Source: Karalla daura (Eukaryota > Chordata > Actinopteri > Chaetodontiformes > Leiognathidae). From it: a stretch of DNA of 64,000 nt. Position numbers and translations under genes: made by a program. The stretch spans positions 6,727,309 to 6,791,308 of the forward strand of contig CM055205.1 of the NCBI GenBank assembly GCA_029224185.1, read 5' to 3'. Below, piece by piece: positions 56,845-64,000 of the stretch. A model generated the notes under the pieces. The model saw nothing but the letters and a program-made list of their open reading frames with translations, did not search any database and had not been told where the DNA came from. How positions within the stretch are numbered: the stretch's first letter is position 1; each line of letters begins with the position of its first letter.

Positions 56845-59800
56845 AAACCATTATGTTGCCAGCAGATTACAGATGGAGTGCTGCCCACCTAGGTGTGACC
56901 CGTGTCTGCTCATCTGTCGGGTGGAGTATTCGACAGGTTGTGAAAGTGTAGGTCGAGCTTGTGTGGGCCATGCATTTGCCTGGATAGTACGCAGCTGCAA
57001 AACACATCGGAGGAAACGTCTGTTTTAGAAGCTCTGCAGGTTGTTCATACGGATTTCAGCCAGACGCGCACGTGTCCTCACCCAGGACGTCGGTGTTGCT
57101 GAGATGTGGCGAGGGCGACGGAGAGGGCGGAGAGGGTGGAGCGAGGGAGGGCGGAGGCTGCCCCAGGTTGGGGTCACCGCCGCTGGAGGTGGAGGGCACG
57201 GCTGGTGTGATAGAGGCGGAGGAGGTGGGCAGATTCTGGAAGTACTGCTCCCCTGGTTCATCCTCCTCTAAGCCTCCCCATGGATACGCCTGTAGAGAGA
57301 TGCACACAATCTATGATAAAAGTAACATTTATTAGGGCAAGCTAATTACTAGCTAATTACTAGCTAATTACAACAGAGATGGACTCCAGATTCTCATATA
57401 CTCACACACCTGCTCCAGCTCCAGCTCCAGGGGTCTGTAACCTTTGGACACGACTCCCGGCCGGGCGTCCAGAATCACCCCGAGGTGAGGCTGAGCCAGC
57501 TGCTGCCAGTGGTGCAGGGTGGCAGAGCCTGGAGGACAGAGATAAAAAAAAAAGACAGCATAGGACTCAAATACGCACCACAAAACATTTGGAGGGTCAT
57601 TTACGACCCAAGATGTTAGCATTGGAACACCAGTTTTCCTAAAATGACATGTTACATGTGGACACTATTCATAAACATCTGTTTCTTGTTGTTTCAGTTG
57701 ATTAAAGCCTCATAAGATTTTAAAAGGTGGTAAATATTTTTGTTTCGATCGACCACGTTAAAGTATAGCAAATAGTTTCATGATATCAGATTCCAAGCAA
57801 TAAAGTACCTATTCCATCTAAATCACAGCTAGTACAAGTACATGGACACATCCAACAACATCGTAACCGCCTTCTCTTCTCTCCTCTTCAACCAGGCCCA
57901 TATCATAAGCAAACCCAGAGAACAATGCAGAGATATATGACAGAATAGGCTTCAGTGATCAGGATGTCAAGAATAAAACAGGAGGACAACAAACTCTGAA
58001 AGAGGCGAGGAAGAGCAGAGGAATGAGATCAAAAAAAGAAATGGAGGAGTGACTGAGATGAGAAAAGGCTTTTATTAGTCGGCTACATGAAATTAAATCA
58101 GAGGTGACAAGACGTGACAGAATGAAAACAAAATGAGGTGAACTAAAAACAGAAGAAATTGAAAAATAATAAACAGTGGTGAAACATAGAAAGACAGTAT
58201 AACAAATAAATGCAAGAAAGACAAATAAAGATGTGAAAAAATAGAAGAAAAGGCAGGGCTTCTATTCTACTCAATAGTATAAATAAATAACCAGCAGAGG
58301 GCAGCACAGGCCGACAGTAATGCTAAAGGGAGAGCCATCTCTCATCCTGGAGAGCTACTGTTTCAGAGGTGCCTCCTAGCTTCACAGCTGGTCTCTCCCC
58401 TCCCTGAGGAATCCCTTCAAAGCAGCAGCAGATGGTTCGGGCCGCACATCTCCGACAGAGCCGCGACCCTCTACAGCCAGCCCCGGGGCTGCGCCTCTTT
58501 GTAGTAGCTGTGAGTGGAGGTGAAGCTGCCCGACTTGTGGTGGTGCATCAGAGACCAGAAAGAGTTGAAGAGCATGAGCGACAGAGGCCTCTCGCTCCTC
58601 TCCACCGCTCCCCTCATCTTCCTGCCCCCGGCTCGGTCTCTGGCCCACCTCCTCCCTCTCTCCCTCTCTATCCCGGCTCCGGTCTTCCTCACCCAGGCCC
58701 AGCCCCGCTCCTTCTCCCCCTCCAGCGTCCTCCCGTGCCGGCCGTCCTTCCTCCTCTCCCCCTCCGCCCCCCGGCCCCTCTTGCTGCCCTTCTTGGTCCC
58801 GCCCCCTCGTGGGCGCTCGCCGTCCCGCCTCCTCCCCACCTTGCAGCCGGTGCCACGCTCCCGGTCTCCCTCACCTTCCAGCGGTTTGACGATCTGGAGC
58901 TTGTCGGGGAGGTAGGGCCCCCGTGATGCCCACATGTGCAGGTTGCCCAGGGACATGATGCTCTCGGAGGGGGTCATGACGCTGTCCTGGCTCAGGGCGT
59001 CGTGCAGGCCGCTGTGGCCCCCTCGCCTGCGGTCCCGCTCCTCCTCGAAGAAGCGCCTCTCGCTCAGGTTGTTCTGGCGACGCAGAGACAGGCGGCGCAG
59101 GGCGAGCCTCAGGTCCTCCGCCCCGCTCACCTTCTTCTCTCGGCCCTCGGAGCTGCTGCCGGAGCGGGGAGGATCATCACAACGTTACAGTTGATATTTC
59201 ACTGTCACTCAAGTGGAAATCACATGATGCAATGCTTCCTGGCTTTATCAAAACTTTGACTTCACTCAACTTAACTATATTTTCCTTGGCTTTCTTGAAT
59301 TACAACAGTCTATTCCTGGCCAGTGATGTATGGCATGTCCAAAAACATCACATCCTCAATTATGTAGTGGTGGCATAGCTTGCAAAATAATTTCCGTATA
59401 ATGTATCTGGTCAAGCATGCAGATAAGACGTTTCCAGCAAAGTGTCTGTATGCATTCCTTCTTCACTTTCTGACTCCTCCTCCAATTCTGGCTCAAAAAA
59501 ATAAGGCAGGATATGTACGTGCTCTGTAGCTTGTAGTTGAGAGTATTAGTTTGAGAAAAAGTTGCTATGCTTTGTTGTTTTAACAGGATATGTAAAGTCA
59601 AATAATCATTCATATGAGTTAAAGGTACAGAAAGGGACCATTATATTCCAATAGCTAAAGCTAGGATTGTAAAAGCTTGTAAAATAGCTTTGTGAGGCAC
59701 TTCTGATGAAACCAATGTCCCATAACTTCAACGTTCAACACCAGAGTGCAAGAATTAATAGTCACCTTCAGGTCACCTTTAGAGGAAATCAAATTAATTA

Positions 59801-60311
59801 AATTTATGGATTATAGCCGAGTCTGCCGCTCCTCACCCGTCCTGGTTGGACGCCGTCTCCATCAGGATGCTCTGCGTGCGGTTGTCCAGGGCGATGCCGT
59901 CTCCGCTGAGGTCGCCTCCGTACATGCTGGAGTGCGGCGTGGAGAGGCCGCTGGACTGGGGCGACGTGCGGGCCGACAGGGACTGGTTGGAGCCCGGGAT
60001 GTTGGCGCTGGTCGGAGTGAGGGAGCGCTGCCTCACCGTCTGGTTGATGTTCTTCACCGTCTCAAAGACGCGCTTCCGGTGGCTCCTGCACGTGAGCACG
60101 CACAGGTGTCACTCCACACGGTGTAAGCACTTTACTGATGATTTTTTCTAAAAAACAAAGAGCTTTTTTGGGTTATAGATGGAGTTAACGCACTTCTGTT
60201 CCTCGCACTCTGGGTCATCCAGGCTCAACTCCTTCCTCATCGTTCCCTCGATCTCAGCTGCCAGAGAATCCTGCAAGACCATGGAGGAGTGGAAGATTAG
60301 CACTCATACAG

Positions 60312-60361
<50 letters not shown>

Positions 60362-63318
60362 GCACACACTGACCATCGGGTAGAGGCCCAGGGGGTGGAA
60401 GCGTCGGGGGGTTCCTGCGGGGTAGTTCCTGTTGCGCAGGTTCTTCAGCTCCTCCTGGGCTTCATGCAGCATCTCAATACACTCGGAGTATTTCTCCTCC
60501 AGCTCCTGCAGCTGTTGAGTGTTGACATGAAATCAAGTCCAACGCATTGCTACCACCTTGCAGAGCCGTAAAGGTTGATGGAGGGCAGTGATGCAGAAGT
60601 TACCTCTGCTGTGAGCTGCCTTTGGGCATCTTTAGCTGCCACCAGGTGTTGAGAAAGCTCCTCATTCTCCACCGCATACTGGAGAAACACACACACGTTT
60701 GCATCAGCAAAAGCAGCAGAGGACAATAACGGTCACCGCAGAGAACAAATAGGCCGATGTGCACCCACAGATTTGGCTTTCTTTTGTAGATCTACGATCT
60801 GAGAGAGGAGGTGAGTGATTTCTTCCTGCTGGCGGGAGGCATCCTCCGTTTTCCGAGCCAGCTCCTCTGCTATGGCAGAGATCTGGAGACTGGACAACCC
60901 TGTGGGACAGGAAGCGTACAGTAGGTCAGTCTGAGAGCACACAGTGAGCGAAGACCCAAAGGAAGCAAGACTGTTGTGAAACGAGTTTAGACATACACGC
61001 AAAACACTGGAAAACCAGCATAGACTCACTGAGCTCTTTCACGCAGTCGTTGACGAGCTGCTGCTCCTTCTCCTCGTACGTCTCCGTCTCTGACTTCAGA
61101 TGGTGAGCCTGAATGCAGACATCTGTGTGTTAACAATATATTCCCAGCAATTCTTCCCTTTAGTCCATGTTTCTGTATGTTGGTGTCCTGGGGTGTTGAG
61201 GTACCTCTGAGCGGAGCGTTAGGTTCTCTTCCTCCAGAGCTTTGAGTTTCCTCTGCAGTGTGTCACTCACAAAGCCTCCTGTGGCTGCTTCCACTTTACT
61301 CTTCTTGCCCCTTTGGACACACACACACACACACAGTCAAAATGATGCTCAGTCTCTGATTATTTTAGGGGAAAAACGTTCCAATGTATAGAAACTGGAA
61401 ATGTTGACATCGATAAACAAAGAAAGGATGCTAACGTTGGGGAGCTGCTGGACTCGTCCTCGCTCTCCTCGGCTGCATTGGTGTAAAACTGCAGCAGCTC
61501 GTCTTTCAGGTTCAGCTCATGGTGCAGCTGAGCCACCTGGACGGGGACAGAGAATGTTATCTATTTGTGTGTGTGTGGTCCTAGGGTTTCAGGACACGTT
61601 GCTGTGAATGTGCAACCCAGACAAGTCCTAAATTAAATTCCACTGTGAAGTAAAAACGACTCTAAAAGATCTAAACTTAAATAACTTAGGCACAAAAGTT
61701 GTGTGTAATGTTTTGTAATCTTGTAGGCTGACTGGAACAAACTAGCCAACTCCAGACCTTTTTGGTTGTATTCCATTTCCTTATAATCTCTGTTTTCGAC
61801 CATGTCTTCAGCAGCTCTGTCCACTTCCCAGAGGTGTGCAACTGTCAACATTAGGAAACTCTAATAAGTGTGAGTGTGTGTGTGAGCGGACCTCCTCTGT
61901 GATTTGTCCCACTCGTTCCTCCAGATAATCATTCTGCTCCGTCAGAGATCTGTTCTTCTTGAGAAGCGATTGGCCGATCCTGGCGGCCAACTCCAAATCT
62001 CTCTCTTTCTATTGGTCGAGAGAAAAGACAAGAATAGAGAGGATCAAAACCACTACATCCTGCACCACAACACGTCTAGCCTACTTTTGTCCCGTTTGGA
62101 AAACTGTGGTGGGTGGCCGGAGGTTCAGACTCTGCCTGTAAATTTAGAAACGGAATCAGTGTGTTTCATCACTTCCCGCTGAAGGCATTTTGCCATGACC
62201 CTTTGGACCGTTTCATTTTGACAAAATCTCTAGCGCAGCGTCCCCTCTGCTGCGGCCCCATCGCCATTAATTAACCATCCTCCCCGATGGAAACAGAACA
62301 AAAATAGAGGGTCTCACCTCTTCCAACAGACGTGTGACAGCATCGATGTCATTGTAGGTCTTCGTCATCTGGCCCACTCTGTCTGCGCATAGCACTGTGG
62401 ACGTGTGGAGCACAACAGGCCGAGTGAGGAGAGGCGAGGACGGTCACTGCGTCATAAAGGCAGCGACAGCTCTGCTGCCAGTGACCCCTCGTCCTGCCTT
62501 CGGCCCCGTTACCAGGCACGGACACGCACGATGGCACGCACATATGTTACGCAAGACGGAGGTGCTGGACCGGTCATGTTTAGGATTCAACTCATTATCG
62601 ATGTAATGTTTGTGCACTGATATAATGTTAGTGCTTTCCATGGCGCACACAATCGTGTGGCGTGCTGGCCAGAGGCAAAAGCCCATATCGACTCCAGGGC
62701 GGGAATCAATAGCGTGCTGTGCAAAGTTATTGACTACTTCATGTTAAGCCTGTGTAATTCTGCTAGTGTTACAACCAGTGGCACACAATAACAGAATCAT
62801 GGTTTTGTTATCGCACCATTAGTTTCCCCTGAAAAGAGAGATAGAGAGCAGAGTTAGAGCTCAGGCACATAAGTGGACTGCAGGGATTTGTGTGTGCATG
62901 TGTGTGTGTGTGTGCGTGTGTGCGTGCAGGCTCGGGGCTGATATGTCAACACGGAGCAAATTCAAAGTCAGTGAGCTTCAGGAAATTGCTCTTAATGAGC
63001 TGACTAAAGCCAGGGCACAAGGTCCAGTTAACAGCTCACACGTAAAACTGTTCCGAAAGGCTTTGTTGTGCCCTGACTCTGTGAAAATATCACTCTTGCA
63101 TGCGTTGCAGCCATTAACAACCAAGAAAACTGACACAGGCAATTCTACCACCAGCAATCTGGACCTCACCCAACTGAGCAGCAAAATGGCAAGATAAAAA
63201 CGCTTCTTTGGTTTACGCTGTACACATGCACTCTACCTGTCTTGTCAGCCTTGCAGCACCAGTCATCCAGCTCGCATTCGGCCCTCACTAGCGTCTCCAT
63301 CTCGCTCTTGCTGTCCAT
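54614..63318 (-). CDS. trak1: trak1, trafficking kinesin protein 1 (milton family), 17 coding exons, 880 residues
   Basis: Adaptor that links mitochondria, through Miro, to kinesin-1 and dynein for transport along axons and microtubules. Exons in transcript order: 63318-63237, 62394-62318, 62008-61892, 61536-61436, 61310-61205, 61108-61030, 60899-60769, 60678-60604, 60511-60374, 60270-60194, 60085-59837, 59155-58875, 57528-57410, 57289-57082, 56979-56889, 56273-56148, 55199-54614. All phases agree. The protein has the HAP1/milton coiled-coil region (VGQMTKTYNDIDAVTRLLEE, DLELAARIGQSLLKKN, YEEKEQQLVNDCVKEL, EEITHLLSQIVDLQKKAK), the milton region (IEGTMRKELSL, LQIVKPLEG, LHHWQQLAQPHLG) and the tail FTTCRILHP, ATPCTPRRLSL, LLQERGISAA, MRRNRSYPAMVG. 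That last motif fits TRAK1 better than TRAK2. Human TRAK1 is 953 residues; the canonical N-terminus is not seen here, so the first exon is probably an alternative start. Confidence 0.95.
56148..56273 (-). CDS. trak1: trak1 exon: ATPCTPRRLSL, probable GC donor
   Basis: Acceptor TTTCTCAG. Encodes LNPIPASSSCVMTSSLLGTP then AATPCTPRRLSLRP and SESSTNLR. The only position giving the right phase and family sequence at the 3' end is CTCAG|GCACGG, a GC rather than GT donor. A GT in phase at GGCC|GTCCGA would lose SESSTNLR. Confidence 0.8.
56735..56840. repeat. compound (CA)n/(TA)n microsatellite in a trak1 intron
   Basis: Alternating CA and TA runs over about 105 bases, between the trak1 exons at 56,889 and 56,273. 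Confidence 0.95.
56889..56979 (-). CDS. trak1: trak1 exon: GKCM...YTFTTCRILHP
   Basis: 91 bases, too short for simple open-frame detection. Acceptor CTATCCAG, donor CCTAG|GTGGGC. Encodes KCMAHTSSTYTFTTCRILHP and then TDEQTRVTP. The phases (1 in, 2 out) fit both neighbours exactly. Confidence 0.94.
57082..57289 (-). CDS. trak1: trak1 exon: acidic and proline/serine-rich segment
   Basis: Acceptor CTCTACAG, donor CCTGG|GTGAGG, 208 bases. Encodes AYPWGGLEEDEPGEQYF, then a Pro/Ser-rich linker (APPSPPSPSPSPHLS) that is longer and more repetitive than I expect for the human protein. Confidence 0.88.
57410..57528 (-). CDS. trak1: trak1 exon: ATLHHWQQLAQPHLGVILDA
   Basis: Acceptor CCTCCAG, donor CAG|GTGTGT, 119 bases. 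The most conserved milton motif, followed by RPGVVSKGYRPLE. Confidence 0.96.
57529..58470 (-). other. trak1: trak1 intron, distal part, with a polyadenylation signal
   Basis: AT-rich and apparently non-coding. It includes AATAAA on the - strand at 58,076-58,071, which could end the read-through form. Confidence 0.6.
58471..58874 (-). CDS. trak1: possible alternative 3' extension of the trak1 KPLEG exon
   Basis: If the donor at 58,874 is not used, the trak1 frame reads on through an Arg/Gly/Glu-rich stretch to a non-repetitive end, LMLFNSFWSLMHHHKSGSF then SYYKEAQPRGWL, with the stop at 58,471 and an AATAAA on the same strand at 58,076-58,071. The C/G-ending codons of the last 40 residues look coding. 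The region is GC-rich and open in other frames too, so this is a hypothesis. Confidence 0.35.
58875..59155 (-). CDS. trak1: trak1 exon: ALRRLSLRRQNNLSERRFFE to KPLEG
   Basis: 281 bases; tandem NAGNAG acceptor (CAGCAG, alternative start 59,152); donor GAAG|GTGAGG. The frame stays open past the donor for another 133 codons (to 58,471), suggesting an alternative terminal exon. Confidence 0.92.
59837..60085 (-). CDS. trak1: trak1 exon: KRVFETVKNINQ to NQDG
   Basis: Acceptor ACGTGCAG, donor GACGG|GTGAGG, 249 bases. Carries RQRSLTP, NIPGSNQSLS and the Ser/Thr-rich segment SSGLSTPHSSMYGGD. Confidence 0.94.
60194..60270 (-). CDS. trak1: trak1 exon: DSLAAEIEGTMRKELSLDD
   Basis: Acceptor CTTGCAG, donor CAGAA|GTGCGT, 77 bases, ends in phase 2. 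The start of the milton homology region. Confidence 0.95.
60312..60355. repeat. (CA)n microsatellite in a trak1 intron
   Basis: About 44 bases of CA repeat in a 103-base intron, between exons at 60,374 and 60,270. Confidence 0.97.
60374..60511 (-). CDS. trak1: trak1 exon: ECIEMLHEAQEELKNLRNRN
   Basis: Acceptor CTCAACAG, donor ATG|GTCAGT, 138 bases, phase 0. Ends FHPLGLYPM. A CA repeat (60,312-60,355) sits in the intron just after it. Confidence 0.94.
60604..60678 (-). CDS. trak1: trak1 exon: AVENEELSQHLVAAKDAQRQ
   Basis: Acceptor TCTCCAG, donor GAG|GTAACT, 75 bases, phase 0. Confidence 0.94.
60769..60899 (-). CDS. trak1: trak1 exon: EEITHLLSQIVDLQKKAKS
   Basis: Acceptor CCCACAG, donor TCT|GTGGGT, 131 bases. 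Encodes SSLQISAIAEELARKTEDA onwards. Confidence 0.94.
61030..61108 (-). CDS. trak1: trak1 exon: YEEKEQQLVNDCVKEL
   Basis: Acceptor CATTCAG, donor CTCA|GTGAGT, 79 bases, ends in phase 1. Among the most conserved TRAK motifs. Confidence 0.95.
61205..61310 (-). CDS. trak1: trak1 exon: coiled coil (LQRKLKALEEENLTLRSE)
   Basis: 106 bases; acceptor CCAAAG preceded by a GT run instead of a normal pyrimidine tract; donor GAG|GTACCT. Opens with GKKSKVEAATGGFVSD, then the conserved coil. Confidence 0.9.
61436..61536 (-). CDS. trak1: trak1 exon: coiled coil (ELNLKDELLQFYTNAAEESE)
   Basis: Acceptor CGTCCAG, donor CCAAC|GTTAGC, 101 bases, ends in phase 2. It finishes in an acidic/serine stretch (EDESSSSP), as in TRAK1. 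Confidence 0.92.
61892..62008 (-). CDS. trak1: trak1 exon: coiled coil (DLELAARIGQSLLKKN)
   Basis: Acceptor CCAATAG, donor GAG|GTCCGC, 117 bases, phase 0 at both ends. Encodes KERDLELAARIGQSLLKKN to VGQITEE. Confidence 0.95.
62318..62394 (-). CDS. trak1: trak1 exon: start of HAP1/milton coiled coil
   Basis: Acceptor CCACAG, donor GAG|GTGAGA, 77 bases. Encodes LCADRVGQMTKTYNDIDAV and TRLLEE, nearly identical to human TRAK1. Confidence 0.95.
62395..63236 (-). other. trak1: trak1 intron 1, containing an opposite-strand open frame
   Basis: No trak1 coding sequence is seen. On the + strand an ATG at 62,943 opens an 84-codon frame ending TAA at 63,197. It is not recognised and no splice or promoter evidence supports it. 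Confidence 0.7.
63237..63318 (-). CDS. trak1: trak1 first coding exon seen (possible alternative start)
   Basis: ATG at 63,318 in good context (GAGATGG). It encodes MDSKSEMETLVRAECELDDW and then CCKADKT; donor ACAG|GTAGAG, phase 1. Joined to the next exon it gives KTVLCADRVGQM, as in short TRAK1 forms that continue with VLCAERVGQM. The canonical upstream exons, if present, lie beyond 64 kb. An upstream CpG-rich stretch with an inverted CCAAT box supports a promoter here. Confidence 0.65.
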
Positions 63319-63620
63319 CTCTCCCCAGAGCTCGGCAAACACAGGCGAGCAGAAGCAAGAGCCGGTCTGAGCGCAGATCCATTCACTGTCCCTGTCTCCC
63401 TCCCACCGCTCTGCAGCTGAGTAACAGGCCCACAGCCTGAATTACCCTCCGCCCACATGGACGCCCCTGTCGATGGGTGCGAGGGGGGCACGGGGACGAG
63501 GGCGAGCGCGCTTTGGAGAGGCTGTGCAGGAGGCTGAGCCGGGGGTGAAACGGAAGTGGAAGTCGAGTCGCGGTCTGGAAGATGCAGGGTGGAGGGGTGA
63601 GCCAATCAGAGGGCCGCGGC
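63319..63620 (-). promoter_or_regulatory. trak1: CpG-rich candidate promoter of trak1
   Basis: GC- and CpG-rich stretch directly upstream of the ATG exon. It has ATTGGC (inverted CCAAT box, + coordinates 63,602-63,607) and an ETS-like CGGAAGTG at about 63,551, but no TATA box. It looks like a housekeeping-type promoter for a short trak1 form. Inference. Confidence 0.4.
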
Positions 63621-64000
63621 GCAGACTCCTCTCAGATTCCTTAACTCCTACATCACTCTTCTCTTTCACCTTTCTTTCATCCTCTAATCGTCCTCCTCTC
63701 TTCTCCCTGCTCTGTGAGTACATGCAAGCATCTCTCTGCCTCCCACTCCCGTTACCATAGCAGCCCTCATCCTCATCCTCAAACACATCCTACCATACAT
63801 GCCAAATCTACCTTTAATCAGCTGCAAACAGAGCCCTACTGTACATCGCTGTCCACTCTATGCTCTGAGATACAGTATGAAGCTGCACAGCAGCCTGATT
63901 AAAAATGTATAAAGCCTCATTCACCAGGTCAGCTGAATACTGACAAAAGACTCATAATAATAGCATAAATAATAAAGTGGACAATAAAAGACACAGCTGC
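63620..64000. other. no feature seen
   Basis: Pyrimidine-rich, then AT-rich sequence. No exon, repeat or RNA gene is recognised. If a canonical upstream trak1 start exists, this is intron. Confidence 0.5.

Noticed and set aside
58432..58926. + strand proline/leucine-rich open frames opposite trak1
   Set aside because: Low-complexity translation of the GC-rich - strand exon and its read-through; no independent support.
54614..63318. TRAK2 instead of TRAK1
   Set aside because: LLQERGISA resembles TRAK2 too, but MRRNRSYPAMVG, AVENEELSQHL and DSLAAEIEG followed by KRVFETVKNINQ fit TRAK1 better, and the cck neighbour supports the TRAK1 locus.

Overview
The window is vertebrate, almost certainly teleost fish, nuclear DNA. 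Genes are split into short coding exons with GT-AG introns of about 0.1-4 kb. Long CA/GT microsatellites occur throughout, several remnants of one dispersed repeat are present, and the cholecystokinin core is the fish form DYLGWMDF. There is no bacterial operon, phage or CRISPR signal.

Three genes can be reconstructed exon by exon. (1) trim71 (lin-41), + strand, 6,651-14,449. Six coding exons supply the second half of a B-box, the coiled coil, the filamin domain and six NHL repeats. The RING/first B-box exon is not in the window and should lie upstream of base 1. A long AU-rich 3' UTR follows to about 19.6 kb. It carries a miR-125/lin-4-type 8-mer, a let-7 8-mer, two let-7 7-mers and a striking cluster of TACCTC sites, so the heterochronic lin-4/let-7/lin-41 wiring can be read from the sequence. 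(2) cck, + strand, 44.94-48.54 kb: a TATA-box promoter, one non-coding and three coding exons, a 135-residue preprohormone and a polyadenylation signal. (3) trak1 (a milton-family kinesin/dynein-Miro adaptor), - strand, 63,318 down to 54,614. Seventeen coding exons join in phase into an 880-residue protein, with a 3' UTR running to about 52.8 kb. cck and trak1 converge tail to tail.

Layout: 1-6,650, probable trim71 intron 1 with CpG-rich patches; 6.65-19.6 kb, trim71; 19.6-44.9 kb, a 25-kb desert with no recognisable gene, which may hold regulatory DNA; 44.9-48.5 kb, cck; 48.5-52.8 kb, intergenic; 52.8-63.3 kb, trak1; 63.3-64 kb, a CpG-rich possible promoter of the trak1 first exon seen here. 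From memory, the human orthologues all lie on 3p22 (CCK directly beside TRAK1, TRIM71 several Mb away), so this is a compact version of that synteny block.

The three genes do not form one pathway. They act in developmental timing/RNA repression (trim71), neuropeptide and gut hormone signalling (cck) and mitochondrial transport (trak1). The observations most worth following are the let-7/miR-125 site architecture with a near-periodic ATACCTC(A) cluster behind a GC-rich stem-loop, a probable GC-AG intron in trak1, a probable alternative trak1 terminal exon, and cck splice sites built from microsatellites.
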